Positions 57,818-64,000 of a stretch of DNA of 64,000 bases are shown one piece after another; position 1 is the stretch's first letter; every line of letters starts with the position of its first letter. A program made the translations under genes and the position numbers. This DNA comes from Arthrobacter terricola. Lineage in GTDB: Bacteria; Actinomycetota; Actinomycetes; Actinomycetales; Micrococcaceae. The notes beneath the pieces are model-generated. The model did not search any database, was not told where the DNA came from, and saw only the letters and a program-made list of their open reading frames with translations. The stretch lies in assembly GCF_004354015.1 (NCBI RefSeq), contig NZ_SMRU01000019.1, forward strand, positions 59,877-123,876, given 5' to 3'.

Positions 57818-58176
57818 TCGAATCCCGCCGTTCGGTCTCATCTGCCGCTGCGGCTGGGCACTCCTTACTGTTCGACGCGGTCGCGGCCGCTTCCTGGCCT
57901 GCGGAAATGGGTGAGTCTGAGATTCCCAGGCGGTGCTGTCCAATATGACCCGCGGCATCTTTCGCGCCGAGTTCATTCTGTGGTCGATGTGGGCCAAGCA
58001 GACTCAAGCGGCTGAGTCGTCAATGAGTCGGATTCGTACTCGCGCGCCGACACTGAGCACATACGCGAACGTACGGTGTTGGGGAGCGGGCGGACATCAT
58101 GCATCCGATGGGACGCCCAGAGGTTTACTTTACATAATGTAGATTATCGGCGCTTAAAATGCGGGAGTAGAAGTAG

Positions 58177-58317
58177 CTGCGAGAACCCCCGACGAATCGC
58201 GCATTTCCGCAGGCCAATCGGCCTTTGCTGGATGTGAAAGAACTCAGATTAGATCCAGGCGAAGAACTGACCGCCGCAGCGGAGTCAGTTCGAGAATTGC
58301 TGGTTGCGCCCTACTGA
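58177..58317 (+). pseudogene. Possible C-terminal fragment of a lost gene
   Basis: The frame 58177-58317 (stop TGA) translates to a coding-like sequence including LLDVKELRLDPGEELTAAAE and no start codon; two in-frame stops lie just upstream (58168, 58174). The family is not recognised. It could be the tail of a truncated gene. Confidence 0.35.
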
Positions 58318-58426
58318 CGTGCAGCGCTAGCAGCGGATAAACTCAGGGTCCCACGGTCCATCAACCCGTAGGCCCGACGGTTCGGCCCGGCCGATAAGTC
58401 GGCGGGGCTCAGAAGAGAGGCCAGCC

Positions 58427-59593
58427 ATGGACTTCGTTCCGGCTAACGAGTATTCGCTGGATCCTTTTCCCCATTACGCGAGAATGAGGGAAGCCGCACC
58501 TGTCTTTCATGACGAACAATCGGGGAGTTGGCATGTCTTCCGGTATGACGACGTACAGCAGGTGCTGTCCGATCATGCCAGGTTTTCCTCACGGTTGGGC
58601 GGCAACGATCCATCCGAGACCGGTCAGCTGTTCGCGTCGAGCCTGATCACCACCGATCCCCCGCGACACCGGCAATTACGCTCCCTGGTGACCCAAGCGT
58701 TCACTCCGAAAGCTGTGGATGCCCTTGCTCCCCGCATATCACAGCTCACGGAAGAGCTTCTGGATGGAATCGCTTCCCGCGGAACAGCGGACCTAATCCA
58801 GGAGTTGGCATACCCCCTGCCGGTCATCGTGATCTCGGAACTCCTGGGCATACCCGCCCAAGACCGAGACCTCTTCAAGCAATGGTCCGATGTCATCGTC
58901 AGCCAAACGAGAACCGGCACGACAAATGAGAACCACTACCTCACCAACAAGGAAATGACTGAGTACTTCCTGGACCTGATCGAACAACGCCGGCATCAGC
59001 CGGGCCAGGATCTGATCAGCAACCTGCAATCAGCCGAGATCGACGGGCAGAAACTGAGCGTGGCCGAACTGCTAGGTTTTTGCGCTCTACTACTCGTCGC
59101 CGGCAACGAAACAACGACCAATCTGATTGGGAACGCGGTTCTTTGCTTTACTGAAGTCCCCGGCACGATCGATCGATTACTGACAGAGCAGTCATTGCTT
59201 CCCCAGGCAATCGAAGAAGTGCTCCGTTTCCGGTCCCCCGTCCAGTCCATGTACCGAGTGACGGTCGCTGACACCACCCTCGGCGAGGTTCAGATTCCAG
59301 CCGGCGCCCCGCTCGTAGCTTGGATAGGCTCCGCAAACCGCGACGAGCGCCAATTCCAGAGGCCAACCCAGTTCGACATCGACCGGAGTCAGATCCGACA
59401 TCTAGCATTCGGCCACGGCATTCACTTCTGCCTCGGTGCCCCGCTTGCAAAGCTGGAAGCAAAGATCGCGCTGGAAGCCACCCTGTCCCGGCTGCCCGGG
59501 CTGACACTCGCACCGGGAGCGCACCTTGAAAGGATGGAAAGCACAATCATCTACGGGCTAAAGACCCTCCCGGCCAGGTGGCAGACAGCCTGA
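58427..59593 (+). CDS. Cytochrome P450
   Basis: 388 residues. The heme-binding loop FGHGIHFCLGAPLAKLE has the axial Cys335; the I-helix motif VAGNETTTNLIGN (with ET for oxygen activation) and the K-helix ExxR in EEVLRFRSP are intact. Length and motifs fit a soluble bacterial class I P450 of the CYP107-like kind. No ferredoxin or reductase is adjacent, and it sits in a gene-poor, decayed region, so it may be acquired. The ATG at 58427 is the start; AGAGAGGCCAGCC precedes it. Confidence 0.93.
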   Translation: MDFVPANEYSLDPFPHYARMREAAPVFHDEQSGSWHVFRYDDVQQVLSDHARFSSRLGGNDPSETGQLFASSLITTDPPRHRQLRSLVTQAFTPKAVDALAPRISQLTEELLDGIASRGTADLIQELAYPLPVIVISELLGIPAQDRDLFKQWSDVIVSQTRTGTTNENHYLTNKEMTEYFLDLIEQRRHQPGQDLISNLQSAEIDGQKLSVAELLGFCALLLVAGNETTTNLIGNAVLCFTEVPGTIDRLLTEQSLLPQAIEEVLRFRSPVQSMYRVTVADTTLGEVQIPAGAPLVAWIGSANRDERQFQRPTQFDIDRSQIRHLAFGHGIHFCLGAPLAKLEAKIALEATLSRLPGLTLAPGAHLERMESTIIYGLKTLPARWQTA

Positions 59594-59673
59594 TCGCGAG
59601 GGCGCCACAGCCCGACCATGAACCACCGAAAGAGCAGTCAGCCGGCCGAGTGCGTGGTCCCGAAGGAAGTGGG

Positions 59674-59700
59674 CTCACAAGACTCACAAGACTCACAAGA
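59674..59700. repeat. Three tandem copies of a 9-bp unit
   Basis: CTCACAAGA is repeated three times without mismatch, directly upstream of the decayed ATPase gene. Confidence 0.8.
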
Positions 59701-59704
59701 TCCG

Positions 59705-59979
59705 ATGATGAACCCGTTTCGCCCCACAGCCGGCGCCACTCCCCCTGAACTCAGCACGCCGCCACGATTCCCGATGTCGAACGCTCCTACTCCGGCACGT
59801 TCCGCGATGCCGGCATCAGCATCAGCGATGACCTGGTCGAGTACGCGGCCAAGGCGACTGGAGGATACCCTTTCCTGATCCAGCTCATCGGCTACGCGCT
59901 ATGGCGACAAGCCGAGATCAAAGTCGATTTCGCCATCCCCGGCTTGCGTGAATACCTCCGCGAAACAAGCGACCAATAA
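59705..59979 (+). pseudogene. Internally deleted AAA-type ATPase pseudogene
   Basis: From the ATG at 59705 the frame gives MMNPFRPTAGATPPEL, the typical start of actinobacterial ATP-binding proteins of the AAA_16 kind. After about 50 bases the similarity jumps to a second frame (59767-59979) giving RSYSGTFRDAGISISDDLVE, then ATGGYPFLIQLIGYALWR and the stop at 59977. The middle, including the P-loop, is missing. This is a remnant left by a large internal deletion. Confidence 0.65.
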
Positions 59980-60045
59980 CCTCCCTCCTCCCCTGAGGAC
60001 ATCTCAAGAGCTTCCGAGATCTGTGTCACAACAAAATGCTATACA

Positions 60046-60063
60046 CTCGTAAGACGTCTTACG
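60046..60063. promoter_or_regulatory. Perfect 18-bp palindrome with adjacent TATACA
   Basis: TCGTAAGAC-GTCTTACGA is a perfect palindrome. TATACA, a -10-like hexamer, begins 7 bases upstream. Position and symmetry suggest an operator for a TetR/GntR-like repressor in front of the small ORF and the OHCU-like gene. Confidence 0.5.
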
Positions 60064-60127
60064 AAAGCATGGACTTTAAGCAGACCGCGTGAGACGCTTC
60101 GTGGACCTAGGAACCAGAGGGGGCACC

Positions 60128-60226
60128 ATGGCGGTGAACGGGAGGCGAACGACACCGGAGGACCCGTTTCAAGCAGCGTTCCCCACGCGGCTTAACAACG
60201 ACGGGACGACACTTTCCTGCATCTAG
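60128..60226 (+). CDS. Small ORF, 32 residues
   Basis: MAVNGRRTTPEDPFQAAF to stop TAG at 60224-60226. GAGGGGG precedes the ATG with good spacing, and a palindrome and -10-like box lie about 70 bases upstream. It is followed 88 bases later by the OHCU-like gene. It could be a true small protein or a leader; no family recognised. Confidence 0.4.
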   Translation: MAVNGRRTTPEDPFQAAFPTRLNNDGTTLSCI

Positions 60227-60314
60227 GAAATGCCGAACCGCGCACATGAGCCCCCGGCTACTCCCCCAAGCTCAATACCCGTTGTGAACATACGGGATAA
60301 GAAAGGAAACTGTC

Positions 60315-60872
60315 TTGAATACCTCTGCCGGAATGCACGGAGTCACACGGCTCAACGACCTCCCCCGCGACGAATTCATCAAAGTGTTGCCCGAATTGTG
60401 CCATCTTCCCGTAGAAGACTGGGCAATCGACGTAGTCGGCCAGAGGCCGTTCAGCGACTTCGAAGACCTGATCGAAAAGGCGCTCTCATCTGTCACAGCC
60501 CTAAGCGACGTCAACGTGGTCGCCGCACACGTTGGGTTGAGGCGACTGGGATCCAGGCACGACGGCTTCACCGGTCGGCGGCTACGGTGGGCCAAACAGG
60601 AATCCGCTCGCATGGATAGGGACGATGAAGCCCTTCAGGCTCTGAACCAGGCCCAGGACGCCTACGAAGCAAAGTTCGGCCATGTCTTCCTCATCAGCGC
60701 AACTGGACTAACGAACGATGAGATGCTGGCAGCGCTCCACGCGCGCTTGACGAACTCACCCGAAGCGGAGTGCGACGCCGTCAGGGAGGAATTGCGCAAA
60801 CTGGTCGCCATTCGCCTCACGAGGCTCGTTGAAGAATTGGACGATCCGGAAGCCGCCCTCACTGAGGCATAA
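60315..60872 (+). CDS. OHCU decarboxylase-like protein
   Basis: 185 residues. The pattern matches 2-oxo-4-hydroxy-4-carboxy-5-ureidoimidazoline decarboxylase (UraD/PucL): RLNDLPRDEFIKVLPELCHLP at the start, RPFSDFEDLIEKA, and the C-terminal FGHVFLISATGLTNDEMLAALHARL and ELRKLVAIRLTRLVEEL. The usual catalytic AHPxIG reads AHVGLRRLG (P to V) and the SxxEQ segment reads AKQES, so the conserved His and Glu are kept but neighbours differ. No other uricase or allantoin genes are seen nearby. Start: TTG at 60315 with AAAGGAAAC upstream. Confidence 0.65.
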   Translation: MNTSAGMHGVTRLNDLPRDEFIKVLPELCHLPVEDWAIDVVGQRPFSDFEDLIEKALSSVTALSDVNVVAAHVGLRRLGSRHDGFTGRRLRWAKQESARMDRDDEALQALNQAQDAYEAKFGHVFLISATGLTNDEMLAALHARLTNSPEAECDAVREELRKLVAIRLTRLVEELDDPEAALTEA

Positions 60873-60911
60873 CCGGCTGTTCGACCGGCCAAGCACGGAA
60901 GCCGAAACAAC

Positions 60912-60951
60912 CGGGGTGTTCCCCCAGCCCCAAGGCTGGGGGAACACCCCG
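60912..60951. terminator. Long hairpin after the OHCU-like gene
   Basis: An 18-bp perfect stem (60912-60929 with 60934-60951) and 4-base loop, 40 bases after the stop. No T run follows. It also stands right next to the integrase remnant. Confidence 0.7.
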
Positions 60952-60960
60952 CATCACTAG

Positions 60961-61033
60961 GCCACTTTCCTCATCGAAGCCGGCTACGATCCCTTGCTTA
61001 TGCAGCAACAGGTCAGGCGCGGCTACTCGTCCA
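60961..61033 (+). pseudogene. Tyrosine recombinase (integrase) fragment
   Basis: The frame gives TFLIEAGYDPLLMQQQVRRG and then YSST, resembling the conserved (H/R)xxIEAGxDPxxVQQQVGH(E/S)xxST region near the catalytic Arg-His of phage-type integrases. It has a stop codon immediately upstream (60958) and no N-terminus, so only a fragment remains; the rest of the frame to 61130 shows no similarity to the family. Confidence 0.55.
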
Positions 61034-61117
61034 CCCACGGCTCTCCAAGCCTGCCTGAAGAACCGTGCAGTCAGGTGCGCCAGAGATGGCCGACGTTGTT
61101 CCCGGCGGGAGCTGAAA

Positions 61118-62629
61118 CTAGGTGTTGAACAAACCGGTAAGGCGCCGGTGGAATCCGGTGCTTCGTTCGTCGAGGCCTTCGATGCTCACGGTGACATTGT
61201 GGCTGCTGTATTTGCTCTCGATGGAATCCAGGGCCGCGACTGTTGACGCATCCCAGATCTGGGCGCGGCTAAGATCGATGATGACGTGGCCTGGATCCTG
61301 CGAGTACGAGAACTTGTCGACGAGGTCATTGCTGCTACCGAAGAACAAGGGTCCGCTTACCTCGTAGTGCGCGACGGCGCCGTCGGCTGCAACAGCGCGG
61401 CGGACGGTGATGACGTGGGCAACGCGCCGCGCGAACAGGACCATGGCCAGTACGACGCCGACGATCACTCCAGTGGCCAGGTTGTTGGTGAAAACAACCA
61501 CAGTAATGGTTACGACCATCACGGTGGTCTCAGGCAACGGCATCCGCTTCAGGGTCGACGGTTTGACGCTGTGCCAGTCAACAGTTGTGATGGCGACGAC
61601 CATCATGACTGCTGCGAGGGCGACCATCGGGATTTGTTCCATGACCGTGCTGAGTCCTGTGACCAGAGCCAGCAGGAAGAAGCCCGCGACTGCCGTGGAG
61701 ATGCGGGTACGGGCACGCCCTGTTTTAACGTTCAGCACGGTCTGGCCGATCATCGCGCAGCCTGCGATCCCGCCATAGAACCCACCGAGAATGTTCGAGA
61801 CACCAAGCGCCCAGGACTCGCGGCCCTTGTGGGAAGGTGTCTCGGTCATCTCATCGACGAGTTTCGCGGTCAGCAAGGTCTCCATCAGCCCGACAAAGGC
61901 GACGCTCAACGCCGTGGGCCAGATGAGCTGCAGAGTTACCGGATCAAGCGGTACAAGAAACGGCGTGACGCCGGGAAGCGAACCGGTCAGGGAACCTTCG
62001 TCCGAGACGTTCGGCACGGCGAGGCGGGCAATGATGACGACCGCGGTAACGATGATGATCGCCACCAGAGGTGAGGGAACCGCCGTCGTGAAGCGCGGGA
62101 CGAAAAAAATGATCGCGAGGGTGACGGCGAAAAGGACGTAGGCCAGCCAAGGGACATTGAGGATGTGCGGAACCTGGGCGGTGAATATCAGGATGCCCAA
62201 GGCATTGACGAAGCCCGTCATCACAGATCGTGGAATGAACCGCATGAGCCGGGCAAGTCCTGCGAAGCCAAAGATGATCTGGATGATCCCGGCAAGGACC
62301 ACGGTCGGAAGTACGTATTGGACGCCGTGTTGGTGGACCAAGGGGGCGATGACGAGCGCCACGGACCCGGCAGCCGCCGTGATGACGCCAGGGCGTCCGC
62401 CCAGGACCGACATCGTGATCGTCAGGACAATCGACGCGACGAGGCTGACCATCGGGTCCACCCCGGCCACGATCGAGAATGAGATGACTTCCGGGACCAG
62501 GGCAAGCGTCGTGACCATGCCCGCGAGCACTTCGCGGGAAAGCAGCCGCGGCGAACGCAGAGCGTCCTGCACGGAGACCTGGTTGCGGACAAGTGGTTGG
62601 CTTTTAGGCGATGCCAAGTGCGGCTCCAA
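61118..62629 (-). CDS. SulP family inorganic anion transporter
   Basis: 503 residues. Ten or more membrane segments precede a C-terminal STAS domain (about 405-500) with HVIIDLSRAQIWDASTVAALD. The N-terminal LAGMVTTLALVPEVISFSIVAGVDP is the SulP signature region. Relatives carry sulfate, bicarbonate or dicarboxylates. The TTG at 62629 lies inside the end of the upstream small gene; the overlap of 26 bases means the two are translated together. Confidence 0.92.
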   Translation of the reverse strand: MEPHLASPKSQPLVRNQVSVQDALRSPRLLSREVLAGMVTTLALVPEVISFSIVAGVDPMVSLVASIVLTITMSVLGGRPGVITAAAGSVALVIAPLVHQHGVQYVLPTVVLAGIIQIIFGFAGLARLMRFIPRSVMTGFVNALGILIFTAQVPHILNVPWLAYVLFAVTLAIIFFVPRFTTAVPSPLVAIIIVTAVVIIARLAVPNVSDEGSLTGSLPGVTPFLVPLDPVTLQLIWPTALSVAFVGLMETLLTAKLVDEMTETPSHKGRESWALGVSNILGGFYGGIAGCAMIGQTVLNVKTGRARTRISTAVAGFFLLALVTGLSTVMEQIPMVALAAVMMVVAITTVDWHSVKPSTLKRMPLPETTVMVVTITVVVFTNNLATGVIVGVVLAMVLFARRVAHVITVRRAVAADGAVAHYEVSGPLFFGSSNDLVDKFSYSQDPGHVIIDLSRAQIWDASTVAALDSIESKYSSHNVTVSIEGLDERSTGFHRRLTGLFNT

Positions 62630-62927
62630 TGGCTTGGTTCTCCGGAGAGTAACGGGGCCGACGACGCTTCTGTGTCACTTCTCGATCCCAGGACCAGTTC
62701 CGGGACTCCCGCCCACCCGCGATCTGTAGCCTGCGCCAAACCAGACTCCACATGGCGCTTCCGCCGTCGTGCGCCGGCATGATGCTGCCCTCGAAGACAA
62801 AAATCGCTTCGGTCGACGATTCAAGGGACTGCCACAAACCGTTCGCAGGGCAATGAGTCCCAATGCGGGCGACCATCGTGCCCTGAGAATTGTCCGGGGC
62901 CCGGTCGGTGTTGCTGAACTTCTTCAT
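62604..62927 (-). CDS. Uncharacterised 107-residue protein (CPANGxW family)
   Basis: 107 residues. Conserved-looking features are THCPANGLWQS, a FEGSIMPAHDG segment and MWSLVWRRL, then a basic tail (QKRRRPRYSPENQA). I recognise the pattern as shared with uncharacterised proteins but know no function. The ATG at 62927 is preceded by AAGGAAACC. Its stop lies inside the start of the SulP gene, so they form a two-gene unit. Confidence 0.6.
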   Translation of the reverse strand: MKKFSNTDRAPDNSQGTMVARIGTHCPANGLWQSLESSTEAIFVFEGSIMPAHDGGSAMWSLVWRRLQIAGGRESRNWSWDREVTQKRRRPRYSPENQAIGAALGIA

Positions 62928-63470
62928 TCCAGGTTTCCTTGCCCCGCGTTGGCGGTCCGGTGACTGCAAAATCGGCTGCAGCTCAATGGTAGGCAACGAA
63001 ATCGACGCTGAATAAGATGAAAGTAAAGTCACTAGATAAGGCGCGCCTATGGATAGCTCTGCAGATCGGGCTCAGACAGTGTTCCTGCCGTTGTCGGCCG
63101 TGCACAACCCGAGATAGGGCCGAGGTCTCTCGAGGGCGGACGCTAAGGGCCTTGGGACACGTGTAGCACTGCCGCGGCGCTGATTCCTCCCGAGGCCATG
63201 ATGCTCACGGAGTACCCGGGATTCCGAGTGTCTACCGTCTCCCGTCTTCCGGAACGCTAGCCATAAAAGATCGCTATGTTGGCACACAAAAGAGGTCTTT
63301 GTGTGACCCACGCCTCAAACGCTACTTTGATGTCTGAGGCCAGTCGGCAAGCCCACGATCGTCAAACGAGAGAGCCCGCAGCAGGACCAAACGGTCATGC
63401 ACTCGAACTCTCTCTACGCAGCCCACGTGTACCGGTAGGCCGCTGTTCACCCATCCGCAATGGAGACGAA
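62928..63470. other. Intergenic region between the SulP unit and the MFS gene
   Basis: About 540 bases without a supported gene. An AT-richer part at 62990-63050 could be the promoter zone. An inverted repeat CACACAAA-7 nt-TTTGTGTG lies at 63283-63305. A short frame at 63049-63117 (22 residues) is not supported as a gene. Confidence 0.5.
63283..63305. promoter_or_regulatory. Inverted repeat upstream of the MFS gene
   Basis: CACACAAA (63283-63290) and TTTGTGTG (63298-63305) are exact reverse complements with a 7-base spacer, 166 bases before the MFS start. A possible operator; regulator unknown. Confidence 0.4.
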
Positions 63471-64000
63471 ATGACTCAAACCATACTTCCCAAGAAGACC
63501 CCGGCCAAGGCGGCATTCGCCGCTTGGATCGGCACGACACTGGAGTACTACGACTTCGCGGTGTATGGCACCTCGTCGGCGCTGATCCTGAACGTCCTCT
63601 TCTTCTCGCCCCAGCTGCCCACTGGCATCAGCGTCCTGCTTTCCTTGATCACCTTCGCGGTCGGCTACGCCGTCCGTCCCCTCGGCTCCCTCATCCTGGG
63701 ACCCATGGGCGACCGCTACGGCCGCAAATTCGTCATGATGCTCACCTTGTTCGGCATCGGCGGCTGCACCTTCCTGATCGGCTGCCTGCCCACCTACGCC
63801 CAGATCGGCTCTCTCGCACCGATCCTGCTCGTGGCGATCCGCGTCATCCAAGGACTGTGCCTCTCCGGCGAGCAACCCAGCGCGATCACCATGAGCCTGG
63901 AGCACGCTTCCGAGCGCCGCCGCGGGTTCGTCTCAAGCTTCACCACGTTGGGCTCCGCCTCCGGCACACTGCTCACCCTGCTGGTCTTCATCCCGATCTC
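63471..64000 (+). CDS. MFS transporter (metabolite:H+ symporter type), 5' part
   Basis: The window contains about 176 residues, still open at its end. It begins MTQTILPKKTPAKAAFAAWI, and GTTLEYYDFAVYGTSSALIL is typical of the ProP/ShiA/KgtP-like metabolite:H+ symporters, as is the loop LGSLILGPMGDRYGRKFVMM between helices 2 and 3. Five hydrophobic segments are visible. GGAGACGAA precedes the ATG. Substrate cannot be told from this part. Confidence 0.88.
   Translation, partial: MTQTILPKKTPAKAAFAAWIGTTLEYYDFAVYGTSSALILNVLFFSPQLPTGISVLLSLITFAVGYAVRPLGSLILGPMGDRYGRKFVMMLTLFGIGGCTFLIGCLPTYAQIGSLAPILLVAIRVIQGLCLSGEQPSAITMSLEHASERRRGFVSSFTTLGSASGTLLTLLVFIPI

Larger units (their letters stand above)
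57639..58426. other. Gene-poor stretch with repeats and coding remnants
   Basis: Between the membrane protein and the P450 gene no complete gene is seen. It holds a cluster of related 20-25 base repeats (57716-57817), an AT-rich TACATAATGTA element (58131-58141) and a short coding-like frame (58177-58317). The stretch reads as decayed mobile or duplicated DNA. Confidence 0.5.
59594..60127. other. Non-coding stretch containing an ATPase pseudogene and a palindrome
   Basis: Apart from the ATPase remnant at 59705-59979, the tandem repeat at 59674-59700 and the palindrome at 60046-60063, nothing gene-like was seen in these 530 bases. Confidence 0.6.

Noticed and set aside
60912..60951. Possible CRISPR repeat
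   Set aside because: It resembles a CRISPR repeat palindrome, but there is only one copy and no spacers, so it is better read as a terminator-like hairpin.
63072..63311. 79-residue minus-strand frame before the MFS gene
   Set aside because: No ribosome site, no family, and poor codon character; treated as non-coding.

Overview
The window looks like a chromosomal segment of a high-GC actinobacterium of the Micrococcaceae, most like Arthrobacter, Pseudarthrobacter or Paenarthrobacter. This is an inference from several things seen together: strong GC bias, many GTG/TTG starts, actinobacterial DUF3043/DUF3097/GerMN proteins, an actinobacterial bc1-aa3 respiratory set with diheme QcrC and CtaF, an oleBC fusion, and a LEU-type leader before leuA. 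No rRNA, tRNA or CRISPR array was found.

Bases 1-2200 hold an SDR dehydrogenase and the first codons of a further gene on the minus strand, divergent from an AraC-type regulator. Bases 2.2-19.1 kb are core housekeeping: holA, rpsT, a lone PemK/MazF-like protein, lepA, hemW, the CIRCE-controlled hrcA-dnaJ-rsmE heat-shock operon, a GerMN lipoprotein, then the overlapping phoH-ybeY-CNNM/CBS-era operon and an LCP cell-wall ligase. Bases 19.2-32.6 kb carry an M13 peptidase, leuA with a leucine-rich leader peptide and stem-loop, recO-uppS, two tandem alpha/beta hydrolases, an FAD dehydrogenase, pyrD, DUF3043, an M20 dipeptidase and erpA.

Bases 32.7-41.6 kb encode most of the aerobic respiratory supercomplex: ctaC-ctaD-ctaF forward and ctaE-qcrC-qcrA-qcrB reverse. 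Between them are ptsH (HPr) and a DasR-like GntR regulator, separated by a near-perfect DasR (dre) operator. Bases 41.7-50.7 kb hold trpD, a single-domain Lrp/AsnC protein, DUF3054, three VOC proteins, a second LCP protein, a LysE exporter, a MarR-like regulator and an ABC exporter. The exporter promoter carries a perfect inverted repeat, and a divergent MerR gene has a textbook 19-bp-spacer promoter.

Bases 51.8-56.5 kb are an ole cluster (oleA, fused oleBC, oleD) for head-to-head long-chain olefin synthesis. Bases 56.5-61.1 kb are a worn accessory region: a multi-span membrane protein, repeat clusters resembling insertion-element ends, a cytochrome P450, an internally deleted AAA-ATPase pseudogene, a tiny ORF followed by a divergent OHCU-decarboxylase-like gene, and an integrase remnant. 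The window ends with a SulP anion transporter overlapping an uncharacterised 107-residue gene, and the start of an MFS transporter cut by the window edge.

Many convergent gene pairs are separated by long, near-perfect hairpins that can act as bidirectional terminators.
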